Below are positions 8,970 to 16,494 of a stretch of 16,496 bases of DNA, piece by piece. Source of the DNA: Mobilicoccus sp032056465 (lineage in GTDB: Bacteria; Actinomycetota; Actinomycetes; Actinomycetales; Dermatophilaceae); assembly GCF_032056465.1 (NCBI RefSeq), contig NZ_DAMBCL010000078.1. One strand, written 5' to 3'. The notes under the pieces are model-generated. The model had not been told where the DNA came from. It did not search any database and worked only from the letters and a program-made list of their open reading frames with translations. Numbering within the stretch: the stretch's first letter is position 1; the number at the start of each line of letters is the position of its first letter. Made by a program: the position numbers and the translations under genes.

Positions 8970-9003
8970 CCGGGCGACCCCCTCGACGGGGCGCCCGGTT
9001 TCG
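8970..9003 (+). terminator. Intrinsic terminator of citrate synthase
   Basis: CCGGGCG (8970-8976) pairs with CGCCCGG (8992-8998); inside, CCCC (8978-8981) pairs with GGGG (8988-8991) with one bulged A. The stem has 11 pairs and is followed by TTTCGTCGTC. It starts 29 bp after the gltA stop and should also protect the convergent MFS gene. Confidence 0.8.
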
Positions 9004-9036
9004 TCGTCTGCGGGCGCCCGGTTTCGTCGTCTGCGG
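8991..9036. repeat. Exact 23-bp tandem duplication of the terminator's right arm and T tract
   Basis: The 23 bases at 8991-9013 (beginning GCGCCCGGTTTCGTCGT) are repeated without a mismatch at 9014-9036. Each copy carries CGCCCGG plus the T-rich tail, so the single left arm at 8970-8976 can pair with either one. Two 10-bp units GCGGCCGGGT follow at 9037-9056. Confidence 0.85.
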
Positions 9037-9086
9037 GCGGCCGGGTGCGGCCGGGTGGGCAGGTGGGTGCGGTGCGGCGGCCTGCT

Positions 9087-9110
9087 CTCCCGGGGCCCGG
9101 TGATCGGGAG
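9087..9110 (-). terminator. Possible weak terminator of the MFS operon
   Basis: On the minus strand, 45 bp after the MFS stop, CTCCCG (9105-9110) can pair with CGGGAG (9087-9092) around a 12-nt GC-rich loop. There is no T tract, so this is only a candidate. Confidence 0.25.
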
Positions 9111-9154
9111 CGCCGGAGGTCCCACGTGCGAGAGCCGGGTGCGGTGGCGGGGCC

Positions 9155-10411
9155 TCAGGTGCGGTAGCGCACGAACGCCGGGGCGAGGGCCGCCGCGAGG
9201 ACGACCCCGACGACGGTGAGGATCCCGCCGCCGACGATCGTCCAGCCCGCCCCGAACACGGGGGCCGCGGCGCCGTGTGCCACGTCCGCGAGCCGCGGTC
9301 CGCCGGCGACGACGACGATGAACACGCCCTGGAGGCGGCCCCGGACCGCGTCGGAGGCCGAGGCCTGGAGCATGCTCTGCCGGAACGCCGCCGAGGCCAT
9401 GTCCGCGGCGCCGCCGATCGCGAGCCCGACCGCGGCGAGGGCGAGCAGACCGGCGGAGGGGCCGTCGGCGAGGAGGACGGCGACCCCCAGCAGGGTCACG
9501 GCCCCACCCCAGACGACGATCGAGACGACGACCGCGAGGCCCTGCCGCCGCACCCGTGACACCCAGCCCGAGACGACCCCGCCGAGGACGACGCCGACGG
9601 GCATCGCGGCGAAGAGCACGGCGTAGGCGAGGCCGCCACCGGGTGGGCCGCCGAAGGAGACGTGGGCCACCTCGGGGAAGAGGGCCCGCGGCATCCCGAA
9701 GAACATCGCGATGAGGTCCACGACGAACGACATCCGCAGGACGGGATGGCCGCTGAGGTAGCGGAACCCGTCGACGACCGACTGCAGGCCCGGCCGTCCG
9801 ACCGCCCCCTCGACCGGGAGCGGCGGCAGCGACGTGACGGCCCACAGGGTCGCGAACAACGTGATCGTGTCGATGAGGTAGAGCCAGGACAACCCGATGA
9901 CGGGGATGAGGACACCCCCGAGGAGGGGCCCGACGATGGCGCCGGCGCCGAACAGCGTCATCGAGAGGGAGTTCGCCGCCGGCAGCAGGTCGGCGTCGAG
10001 GATCTTGGGCAGGACGGCGCTGCGGGTGGGCTGGTTGACGGCGAAGAACGCCTGCTGGACGGCGAACAGCGACAACAGCAGCCACACGTTGCGGTTGCCG
10101 GCGATCGCCTGGGCGAAGAACGCGGCGGTCGTGAGGATGAGACCCCATGTCGTGACGGTGAGCAGGCGGCGGCGGTCCATCGCGTCGGCGAGTGCGCCGC
10201 CGTACAGCCCGAACACGACGAGCGGGACGAGCCCGAAGAGGCCGGTGAGTCCGACGTATGCGGACGAGCCGGTGATGACGTAGATCTGTGAGGGCACCGC
10301 GACGATCGTCAGTTGTGCCCCGATGACCGTGGCGATGTTGGCCGTCCACAACCGCCGGAAGTACGGGTTCTTCAGGGGGCGGGTGTCGGCGAGGTGAGCC
10401 CGCAGCGGCAT
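9155..10411 (-). CDS. MFS transporter, EntS/MFS_3-like drug or siderophore exporter
   Basis: A 418-aa inner-membrane protein with about twelve hydrophobic segments. The first half carries MFS motif A in the 2-3 loop (GGALADAMDRRRLL, 71-84) and the family pattern NQPTRSAVLP (126-135) then AANSLSMTLFGAGAIVGPLLGG (145-166), typical of EntS-type proton-driven exporters. The upstream in-frame GTG/ATG region to 10495 would overlap the CoA-transferase gene and lacks family features, so the ATG at 10411 (MPLRAHLADTRPL) was chosen. It begins 8 bp after the CoA-transferase stop, with GGGGGG from that gene's end as a possible ribosome site, so the two are probably one transcript. The substrate cannot be told. 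The gene converges with citrate synthase. Confidence 0.88.
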   Translation of the reverse strand: MPLRAHLADTRPLKNPYFRRLWTANIATVIGAQLTIVAVPSQIYVITGSSAYVGLTGLFGLVPLVVFGLYGGALADAMDRRRLLTVTTWGLILTTAAFFAQAIAGNRNVWLLLSLFAVQQAFFAVNQPTRSAVLPKILDADLLPAANSLSMTLFGAGAIVGPLLGGVLIPVIGLSWLYLIDTITLFATLWAVTSLPPLPVEGAVGRPGLQSVVDGFRYLSGHPVLRMSFVVDLIAMFFGMPRALFPEVAHVSFGGPPGGGLAYAVLFAAMPVGVVLGGVVSGWVSRVRRQGLAVVVSIVVWGGAVTLLGVAVLLADGPSAGLLALAAVGLAIGGAADMASAAFRQSMLQASASDAVRGRLQGVFIVVVAGGPRLADVAHGAAAPVFGAGWTIVGGGILTVVGVVLAAALAPAFVRYRT

Positions 10412-10419
10412 CGGGCCGA

Positions 10420-11424
10420 TCAACCCCCCACCGGCGGAGGGGTCGACGGCACGGCGACGAGCGGGATGTCGTGCTCGGTGGCCCAGCGCTCCCACTCGGC
10501 GGCCGGACGGGTGGCGAACGCGGCCGTGAAGTCCTCCGCGGAGCCGTCGACGTCGAGCGCGGCGAGGGTGCGCCGGAGGAAGTGGGGTTCGAGGGCGGCG
10601 AGCGCGACGAAGCCGTCGGCGGCGGCGTAGACGGCGTACGCGGGGTAGCCGCCGCCGAGGAACCCGCCGGGGGCGGTGAGGCCATGGCGGGAGGCCGCGG
10701 CGAAGTCGTGAGCGGCGTCGGAGAGGGCGACCTCACGGCGGCATCCGGTCCCCGTCGCATCCCGGAGCCGGAGCGCGACGAGCGCCTCGGAGACCGCACG
10801 TTCGGCGCCGCCGAGGTCGGCGATGAGCGTGGCGGGAAGGGCGGGCGGACGGAGGAGACCCTCGACCGCTTCGTAGGTGAGGTCGTGCCCGGCGATCTCG
10901 GCGTCGGCGCCGGGGTGTCCGACGATGTCGACCTGGACGAGACGCGGGTACCGGGCGTGGAGGGTGTCGAAGTCGATGCCGAGTCGTCGCAGGGCGGAGG
11001 GGCGCGAGGAGGTGAGCAGCACGTCGGTCTCGGCGAGCAAGGCGCCGAGACGGTCCCGCGGCTCGTCCTGTTTGAGGTCGAGGGTGCACAGGTCCTGGCC
11101 TTCGTGCAGCGCCTCGAACCACGTGTCGGAGTACTGCGCCAGGGGGTCGCCGGACGGCGGCAGGACGGTCGTGACGTGCGCCCCGAGTTCCTGCAGACGC
11201 CGGGCGGCCACCGGCCCGGGGACGTTCAGCGCGACGGTGACGACCCGCACCCCGGCCAGGGGTGTGGCCTCGGAGGCGGCGAGCCCCGCCACGGATTCGG
11301 CGGCGGACCCCGCGGCGAGCGCAGTCGTGGGGTCCGCACCGCCGTCCGCGGTGGACACGTCGGCGGAGGGCACACCCACGCCGGCGGCCATCTGCGCGCG
11401 GAGGGTCTCCGGGCTCTGATTCAT
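10420..11424 (-). CDS. CaiB/BaiF family III CoA-transferase, alpha-methylacyl-CoA racemase-like
   Basis: A 334-aa protein. After a non-conserved Ala-rich stretch of ~55 residues the family opening appears (LAGVRVVTVALNVPGPVAARRLQELGA, 56-82; only the pattern is diagnostic), then the DLK motif (LCTLDLK, 112-118) and AGHDLTYEAVEG (178-189). D181 there matches the catalytic Asp of alpha-methylacyl-CoA racemase (GHDINY). Members either move CoA between acids or epimerise 2-methylacyl-CoA thioesters. With the long N-terminal extension, the core of ~280 aa is shorter than the usual 360-400, and the C-terminal part looks abbreviated, ending in a Pro/Gly run. AGGAG lies 5 nt before the ATG, within the 25-bp gap after the GNAT gene. 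Racemase or transferase and the acyl substrate are open. Confidence 0.83.
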   Translation of the reverse strand: MNQSPETLRAQMAAGVGVPSADVSTADGGADPTTALAAGSAAESVAGLAASEATPLAGVRVVTVALNVPGPVAARRLQELGAHVTTVLPPSGDPLAQYSDTWFEALHEGQDLCTLDLKQDEPRDRLGALLAETDVLLTSSRPSALRRLGIDFDTLHARYPRLVQVDIVGHPGADAEIAGHDLTYEAVEGLLRPPALPATLIADLGGAERAVSEALVALRLRDATGTGCRREVALSDAAHDFAAASRHGLTAPGGFLGGGYPAYAVYAAADGFVALAALEPHFLRRTLAALDVDGSAEDFTAAFATRPAAEWERWATEHDIPLVAVPSTPPPVGG

Positions 11425-11449
11425 CGTGACTCCTGCATCGGCGTGGGAC

Positions 11450-12163
11450 TCATCGCCGTTCCTCGTCGTTCCACAGTGCGGCCGTCGCCTCGGAGAGGGC
11501 GAACGCCTGACGTCCGTCGCCGGTGCCTGCGAGCCAGGCCGTGTGGATCGGTTCGAGGCGGCGCCAGTCGTCGTCGGTCATCGCGTACCAGGCGGTGTCG
11601 CGGTTGCGACCCTTGTAGACGAGGGCGTTGCGCCAGGTGCCCTCGTACCTGAATCCGAGGCGCAGGGCCGCCGACCGCGACGGGGCGTTGAGGTCGTCGC
11701 ACTTCCACTCGTACCGCCGGAACCCGGAGGCGAAGACGTGCCGGGTGAACAGGGTCATGGCCTCGGTGGCTGCGGGACTGCGCCGCAGCCGGGTGCCGTA
11801 GCTGATCGCGCCGATCTCGACCGATCCGAGCGCCGGTCGAACGCGCAGATAGCTCGCCATGCCCAGGACGACGCCCTCCGGGTCCGTGATGACGTGGGGC
11901 GACCAACCGGGGGCCGAGACGTAGCCCTCGACGATCGCGCGCATGTCGTCGACGGAGGTCGGCGGCTCGGGGCCGAGGTAGGTCCACTGGGCCCGATCGG
12001 GGCCGAGGGCCTCCCACAAGCCGGCGGCGTGCTCGGGCAGCAGCGGTGCGACGGCGACGTCACGGCCCGTCGTCGTGAGGGGGGTGAGCGCCGTGGGGGG
12101 TGACCACGACACGGGCCGCCCGACGGGCTGCCCGAACTCGTCCATGCGCGCCATGCGCGCCAT
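11450..12163 (-). CDS. RimJ/RimL-type GNAT N-acetyltransferase
   Basis: A 237-aa protein of the Acetyltransf_3/COG1670 kind. The fold spans ~35-200: VVLGMASYLRV strand (98-108), VEIGAISYGTRLRRSPAATEAM (115-136) covering the acetyl-CoA loop, and the C-terminal signature NAPSRSAALRLGFRYEG (159-175) with Asn and Tyr/Arg positions common in these enzymes, then DTAWYAMTDDDW (189-200). Such proteins acetylate N-termini of ribosomal proteins, amino acids or antibiotics; nothing here picks a substrate. Three in-frame ATGs (12163, 12154, 12145) lie in a GCGCGCATG repeat without a strong ribosome site; the first is given. The CoA-transferase follows after 25 bp, so they share a transcript, but whether the 121-bp gap to the ESX-like genes breaks the unit is unclear. 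Confidence 0.88.
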   Translation of the reverse strand: MARMARMDEFGQPVGRPVSWSPPTALTPLTTTGRDVAVAPLLPEHAAGLWEALGPDRAQWTYLGPEPPTSVDDMRAIVEGYVSAPGWSPHVITDPEGVVLGMASYLRVRPALGSVEIGAISYGTRLRRSPAATEAMTLFTRHVFASGFRRYEWKCDDLNAPSRSAALRLGFRYEGTWRNALVYKGRNRDTAWYAMTDDDWRRLEPIHTAWLAGTGDGRQAFALSEATAALWNDEERR

Positions 12164-12284
12164 CCTGTCAGACGCACCGCCACCTGCGCCTCGACATCAC
12201 CGGGGTCAGATCCCGGGCGGGGCCGCACGGGGTTCGGGGCCGGGCTGCACCCGCGCCGCGCGCTGCTCGCGGGTCAGGTGTCCG

Positions 12285-14027
12285 TCATCCACGGCGTCGT
12301 TCCTCGACCAGTCGTTCGCGGGTGACCTCGATCTCGCCACCCATGCCGACGCCGGCGAGCTTCCCCTCGATCGACGGATGCGCGACCTCGTCGACCTCGT
12401 AGGTGAACTCGGCGTAGTCGACGGTGCCGTTCCGGACCTCGGGTGAGTCCGGGCCGGCGCCCCACGTCTCGGTGACGAGATTCAGCGAGCGTCGCGCCGG
12501 GGATTTCTCGTCGAGCAGCCCGGCTCCGCGGGAGGCCTGGACGAGGCCCATCTCGAACCGGCGCGCCTCCGCCGGTGTGAGCAGGCGCGCCCACCGCTTC
12601 TCGTACCGGTTCGACCCCTCGGTCGGGGTCGAACGGCTCGTGAGCACGAGGACACTCTGGCCGTCGGCGGCGTGACGCACCCGCGCCTCCACCTCACCCA
12701 CCGACCCGTAGGTCTTCTGGTGGACCGTGCCCTTGTCGAAGGCGGGGTGCCCGGCCTCCCACCGGCCGGCGAGGGTGAGCGCCGACTCCCGGCTCCCATC
12801 CCTGCCCCACTGCGACCGGGTCCGCGCGAGGACGTTCCCCTCGATCCCCAGGGCACCGACCTCGTTGCCGGTCTTGACCGTCGGCGAAGGCCCGCCGTGG
12901 GCCACCGCCGACGCCGCGAGCCGCGCCTCCCCGGTGATGCCGACCACGTCGGGTCTCATCTTTCTCAGCGCACCCGGACCTCGGGTGGCCAGGGCCACGC
13001 CGAACGCCAGCGCCGTGCGCTCCGCCTCGGCCCTGGTCGCGGAGTACCAGAGCAGGTCCGAGCCGACGGCGACGCCGAGCTCTGCCGACGCGCTCGGGAG
13101 CATCTCCAGGGCGTCCTTGCCTGCGCCGACCTGGAGTTCCGCGATCGGTGGTTCCACGACGGCCCCCGCGGACCCGGTGGCCGTGAGACGCGTGGCCCAT
13201 CGTCCGTCGGAGAGCTGGGACTGCTCCACCCGGTAGGTCACACCGCCCTTGACGATCTCGAACTGTCCCGTGGCCGTGGCTCCGTAGACGTCCCGACCGA
13301 CCACGACCGGTCCGTACGCATCGGCGCCCGGCTGAGGGATCGCCCCGGGCGGAGCGAGTCGTCCGATGGCCGTCGCCGCCCCGGCGGTGGCCTCCGAGAC
13401 CTTCTCCTTCAGCGAGGTCGCCTCCTGGAGGAGGACGTCGAACTCGTGGCGTAGCGCCTGGACCTGCGGGTCGTTGCCGGCTTGATACCTGGGCCAGGGC
13501 GTGGGGGTGGCCAGATTCAGCTCGTCGGCCGCCGACACGGCCAGCGCGGTGCGCTCCTGCAGCCGCTGCCACGCCCGCTCGGCGGTGGCGCGGACGAGGT
13601 CCATGCGGCGCATCGCGTACTCGATCGTGGTGGCGCAACGGTCGAGTTCACGCTCCAGACCGGAGAACGCCTCGTGCGCCGAGGCGAGCATCGGGCGGTA
13701 CGCCGTGCGGGAGCGCCGGTAGGCCTCGGCCTCCGAGCCCGACCAACTCGCCGCGGCGGCACCCACGAGCCTGCCGTCCCACTCCCGTGCCTGCTCGGCC
13801 AGGGTGCGAGAGGTGCGCGCGGCGGCGCGCATCACCTCGGGCCGCACCTCGATCGTGAACCGCTCCCGAGGAAACGGCGCGACGGTGCTGATCGGCGCGC
13901 CGGCACCGGTCGGGACGTGGAACACCGCACCGGGGCCCCCGTTCGGGCCGGCGGATTCGCGTCGGGCGGGCCGTGCGCCCGGCGGTGACGACGACTCGCG
14001 GGCCACCCCAGCCGTCGCCGTCCTCAC
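12285..14027 (-). CDS. ESX-associated protein: WXG-like N-terminal domain plus unrecognised C-terminal half
   Basis: A 580-aa protein starting at a GTG that overlaps the TGA of the upstream EspC-like gene by 4 bp (14024-14027), hence coupled translation. Residues ~55-215 are strongly helical and contain a WXG-type turn (SWSGSEAEAYRRS, 94-106; W95-S-G97) between two long helices, as in type VII secretion substrates. Residues ~225-300 look like beta strands (VVVGRDVYGA, TGQFEIVKGGVTYRV, WATRLTAT). Residues 300-580 form an unfamiliar domain rich in Gly, Thr and short strands (ELGVAVGSDLLWYS, GALGIEGNVLARTRS, SVLVLTSRS) and end in a basic helix. No signal peptide is seen. A secreted effector or surface protein is the obvious guess, but I recognise no toxin catalytic motif and no immunity gene. 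The frame is open further upstream but that stretch is the EspC-like gene in another frame. Confidence 0.72.
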   Translation of the reverse strand: MRTATAGVARESSSPPGARPARRESAGPNGGPGAVFHVPTGAGAPISTVAPFPRERFTIEVRPEVMRAAARTSRTLAEQAREWDGRLVGAAAASWSGSEAEAYRRSRTAYRPMLASAHEAFSGLERELDRCATTIEYAMRRMDLVRATAERAWQRLQERTALAVSAADELNLATPTPWPRYQAGNDPQVQALRHEFDVLLQEATSLKEKVSEATAGAATAIGRLAPPGAIPQPGADAYGPVVVGRDVYGATATGQFEIVKGGVTYRVEQSQLSDGRWATRLTATGSAGAVVEPPIAELQVGAGKDALEMLPSASAELGVAVGSDLLWYSATRAEAERTALAFGVALATRGPGALRKMRPDVVGITGEARLAASAVAHGGPSPTVKTGNEVGALGIEGNVLARTRSQWGRDGSRESALTLAGRWEAGHPAFDKGTVHQKTYGSVGEVEARVRHAADGQSVLVLTSRSTPTEGSNRYEKRWARLLTPAEARRFEMGLVQASRGAGLLDEKSPARRSLNLVTETWGAGPDSPEVRNGTVDYAEFTYEVDEVAHPSIEGKLAGVGMGGEIEVTRERLVEERRRG

Positions 14028-14350
14028 CACGGCCGCACGCCCCTCACGCCGTTCCACATCGACGCCGAGGAGGCGTCCGCGCCCTCGATCGCCCCGGAGG
14101 CGGCGCTCACCGACGTCGCGAGGCTCGACAACGACATCGACCAGCGCGACAGCGAGGTCTCCCACGTACTCCGGAACCGGGCCGCGGCGTCCTCCACCGC
14201 GCGGGCGTCGACCCCGACGCCCTGGAGTGGACGGGTGCGCGTGGCGCCCGCCGCGTGCGCGACCTCGGTCAACGTGCGTGCGGTCGCACGCAGGTCGTCG
14301 GTGTCCGCCGCGAACGCGGCGTCCCCGCCCGCGATGTCGTTGCTGCTCAT
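14024..14350 (-). CDS. Small ESX-like (EspC/WXG100-size) helical protein
   Basis: A 108-aa, Ala/Ser-rich protein with two predicted helices (about 12-34 and 50-90) separated by PLQGVGVD (41-48). Size, composition and position in front of a WXG-containing protein fit the EspC/DUF2580-like or WXG100-like partners that travel through type VII secretion. There is no strict W-x-G; the nearest is a Trp in FRSTWETSLSRW (59-70). The ATG at 14350 was chosen because GGGGGG lies 7 nt before it and the protein begins with the typical MSSNDIAGGD; the frame extends to 14413 with no support. No secretion-machinery gene (EccC, EccD, MycP) is in the window, so the apparatus must be elsewhere. Confidence 0.68.
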   Translation of the reverse strand: MSSNDIAGGDAAFAADTDDLRATARTLTEVAHAAGATRTRPLQGVGVDARAVEDAAARFRSTWETSLSRWSMSLSSLATSVSAASGAIEGADASSASMWNGVRGVRPW

Positions 14351-14467
14351 GTCTGCCCCCCGTGTCGTCGTCGGGACACCAGTCCACCGCGACACGTCGG
14401 GCCGTGAACCCATCGGCGACGCGCTGTGGACGACCGGCGCGGCGCGATCAGGGGTGTGGACGGCGCC

Positions 14468-15088
14468 TCAGCGGCGCTCCGCCGTGATCAACGCCGACAG
14501 CCGCTCCACGGCCGCCTCGAACTCCGCCCGACTGACGCCTCGGTCCTCCGGGCGCAGGTCGACGTGGATGGACCCGCCGGGCTCGATCTCGGCGAACGCG
14601 ACCTCCGAGACGTCCTCCGCGCCCTGCTGGCGCAGCGCCTCCCGCAACTCCGTGCGGGTGATGCCCAGGCGGCGCAGATCCGCGTCGATGACGGCCCCGT
14701 CCCTCACCAACGACGTCGGCGTGCCCTCCAGGAGCCACCGCACGCGCGGGCTGCGGTCCGCCCAGCGGTCCAGCACGGCGTTGACGAGGACGAGCACGGT
14801 CGCACCGATGAGACCGCCGGTGAGGGTGACGTCGTTGCCGATGATCGCGTTCTGCACGACGTTGGACAGCAACAGCACGACGACGAGGTCGAGGTTGTTC
14901 ATCTGCGCCATCAATCGCTTCCCGGCAACGCGGATGAGGACGGCGATGCCGAGATACACGAGCACGGTGCGCACGATCTTCTCCGCCACGGACACGTCCA
15001 TGACGAACAGGTCGGGCAGAAGCGGATCAACGGCGCCAGTGACGAGGGAGGTGACCGGGGCGAGGGCGGCAGCGGCGGTGAGGGACAT
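14468..15088 (-). CDS. DUF421 (YetF-type) membrane protein
   Basis: A 206-aa protein. Residues 1-30 may anchor, then helices at ~39-55, 67-83 and 88-106, followed by a cytoplasmic alpha/beta domain (113-206). The family core is clear: GKRLMAQMNNLDLVVVLLLS (57-76) and NVVQNAIIGND (77-87), then the C-terminal LVRDGAVIDADLRRLGITRTEL (128-149) and SIHVDLRPED (173-182). YetF-type proteins are widespread, and some are induced in spores or under stress; their reaction is unknown. AGGAG lies 5 nt before the ATG. In-frame codons reach 15121, but the ribosome site decides for 15088. The 117-bp gap before the ESX-like pair probably carries that pair's promoter, though none is clear. Confidence 0.9.
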   Translation of the reverse strand: MSLTAAAALAPVTSLVTGAVDPLLPDLFVMDVSVAEKIVRTVLVYLGIAVLIRVAGKRLMAQMNNLDLVVVLLLSNVVQNAIIGNDVTLTGGLIGATVLVLVNAVLDRWADRSPRVRWLLEGTPTSLVRDGAVIDADLRRLGITRTELREALRQQGAEDVSEVAFAEIEPGGSIHVDLRPEDRGVSRAEFEAAVERLSALITAERR

Positions 15089-15166
15089 CGGGACTCCTGG
15101 ATCCTCGGGCGCCCGACCCACCGCTCGCGGGCCGGTCTCGCCGACCCGAGGAACCCTAGACGAGGC

Positions 15167-15884
15167 TCAGACGGCGAAACCGGGGCTCGTGCGCCCCAAC
15201 CATTCGAGCGAGGGCGCGATGTAGGGCTCCCAGACCTCGGCCCGGTGGGCGCCGGAGGACAGCACGGTCGGGGTGAGGGACATCGGCGGCCGGGCGGCCG
15301 TGGCGAGTGCCTGGCTCGTGCGTCCGGAGAGCTTGTCGACGGTCGACGTCAGCGTCCACAGGGCCACCGCCGGCGGGGCGCTCCGAGCGAGGGCGACGAG
15401 GTCGTACCGGCGACCGGCCGGGCTGTCGGGGGTGAACGGGATGTACGGCGGATCGAGAGCGGGGTAGGCGTACCCACCGAGGGAGATCGCCGCGCTGTAG
15501 GTGTGCGGGTGCAGCATCGTCGACATCAGGGCGCACCAACCCCCGGCGCTGTACCCCATCGAGGCCCACGACTCCCGGTTCGAGCCGACGCGGAAGTTCT
15601 CGTACACCCAGGCGGGGACGTCGGTCGTCATCCAGGTCTCGATGGCCGGGTCGCCGGGACGTCCGCCGTCGACGCACTCGGTGTCGAGGCGATCCGGCGC
15701 CCAGTGCGGGATGACGAGAAGCGGGAGGGCGATCCTGCCCCGCTCGTGGAGGCGGTGGAGCACGGCGTCCATGTGGAACACGGTGAACGTCGCGAGCGGC
15801 GCCGGCAGGTAGCCGTGCGAGATCTCGATCACCGGGAACTGGGCCGCCTGCTGCTGGTCGTAGGCCGGATCGCCCCGCGAAGGG
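15167..15884 (-). pseudogene. Alpha/beta-hydrolase esterase, N-terminal part lost to an IS insertion
   Basis: Only the C-terminal ~238 residues remain. They carry strand FPVIEISHGYL, LPLLVIPHW, the nucleophile elbow GYSAGGW (Ser codon at 15548-15550) and a C-terminal histidine in SSGAHRAEVW (codon ~15245-15247), the order of the PF00756 esterase/alpha-beta hydrolase group. Upstream of ~15869 the frame continues with Ser/Arg-rich residues that are antisense to the transposase gene, so family homology stops at the IS end. A complete member would have ~100-180 more residues, often with membrane helices. With the promoter and start removed, the fragment is probably not expressed. The start of the gene should lie beyond the IS elements, outside the window. 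Confidence 0.8.
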
Positions 15885-15917
15885 TGGAGGGCTTGATCTC
15901 CCCAGGAGGATGGAGAC

Positions 15918-16241
15918 ATGCCCGCACCGAAGAAGCACCCCGACGAGCTGCGTGAGCGAGCCGTCAGGCTCGTGCGCCAGAAGCTGACCGACGAGCCCGG
16001 TCTGGCCGTCTCCCGCGCCAGCCGCCAAGTCGGCGAGCAACTCGGCATCAACCCCGACACACTGCGGAACTGGGTCAAGCGCGACCGGATCGACGACGGC
16101 GAGATCCCCGGCACCACGACGACCGACGCGCAACGCATCGCCGAACTTGAGAAAGAGAACCGGGAATTGCGGCGCGCGAACACGATTCTGCGCCAAGCGA
16201 GTGCGTATTTCGCGCAGGCGGAGCTCGACCGCCGATTCTAG
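15918..16241 (+). CDS. IS3-family transposase OrfA
   Basis: A 107-aa DNA-binding subunit of the IS3 transposase. Residues 1-57 form the helix-turn-helix domain (HTH_Tnp_1): HPDELRERAVRLVR (7-20), SRQVGEQLGINPDTLRNWVK (35-54). Residues ~73-98 are the leucine zipper IAELEKENRELRRAN, typical of OrfA. GGAGG at 15906-15910, 7 nt before the ATG, is a good ribosome site. Normally OrfA and a -1 frameshifted OrfAB fusion are made; here OrfAB cannot be completed because orfB is broken. OrfA alone can bind the ends and inhibit transposition. It lies on the strand opposite to the surrounding esterase and DUF421 genes. Confidence 0.95.
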   Translation: MPAPKKHPDELRERAVRLVRQKLTDEPGLAVSRASRQVGEQLGINPDTLRNWVKRDRIDDGEIPGTTTTDAQRIAELEKENRELRRANTILRQASAYFAQAELDRRF

Positions 16242-16323
16242 ACATCGATGCCTTCATCGATGAAGGCCGTGACGAGCACGGGGTCGAGCCGATCTGCGAG
16301 GTCTTGAAGGAGGCCGGTTTGCA
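16229..16323 (+). pseudogene. Remnant of IS3 transposase OrfB
   Basis: In the -1 frame relative to orfA, overlapping its end, the sequence reads RPPILDIDAFIDEGRDEH then GVEPICEVLKEAG, the standard start of an IS3 OrfB (FIDEHRDxFGVEPICRVL). Homology stops at 16323, where the ISL3 terminal repeat begins. The DDE catalytic core is missing, so the element cannot move by itself unless OrfB resumes beyond the insertion. Confidence 0.85.
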
Positions 16324-16344
16324 GGCTCTTCCCAATCAACGGTG
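16324..16344. repeat. Terminal inverted repeat of the ISL3 element
   Basis: GGCTCTTCCCAATCAACGG starts the element and overlaps the transposase stop codon (16336-16338), as is common when an IS gene runs up to its end. The partner repeat is outside the window. Confidence 0.65.
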
Positions 16345-16494
16345 TAGTTGCTGCTTGAAGCCGCCGGTCTCGAGGAGGCTGCGGGCGATGTAGTGGGTGA
16401 GGTTGCGAAAGCCCAGAGCGATACCTCGCAAGTGCTCGAGTGGGACTGCTGCACGGTTAGGGACATCCGAACTGGCTTGCTGTTCAGCGGGCCT
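16336..16494 (-). CDS. ISL3-family transposase, C-terminal 52 residues
   Basis: The frame is open from the window edge and ends at TGA 16336-16338. The tail PLEHLRGIALGFRNLTHYIA then RSLLETGGFKQQLHR is close to what I know from actinobacterial ISL3 transposases (…RGxALGFRNLTNYIARSLLE-GGF…). The DDE core is outside the window, so completeness cannot be judged. Codon use is less GC-biased than in the chromosomal genes, which fits a mobile gene from another host. Confidence 0.75.
   Translation of the reverse strand, partial: RPAEQQASSDVPNRAAVPLEHLRGIALGFRNLTHYIARSLLETGGFKQQLHR

Larger units (their letters stand above)
15885..16323 (+). mobile_element. IS3-family insertion sequence, truncated on its right
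   Basis: The element begins at about 15885 with TGGAGGGCTTGATCTCC, a TG-start end ~33 bp before orfA, as is usual for IS3 elements. It holds a complete orfA and only the first ~30 codons of orfB before an ISL3 end appears at 16324. The exact left boundary is a guess from where esterase homology ends; the right inverted repeat is outside the window or lost. Confidence 0.75.

Noticed and set aside
12285..14387. ESX-linked protein as 700 aa starting at 14387
   Set aside because: The added N-terminus overlaps almost the whole 108-aa EspC-like gene and is Arg/Gly-rich; the overlapping GTG at 14027 gives a normal coupled pair.
15167..16183. Esterase as an intact 338-aa gene starting at 16183
   Set aside because: Residues 1-~105 are Ser/Arg-rich and antisense to the IS3 orfA; only the part after the IS end shows hydrolase features.
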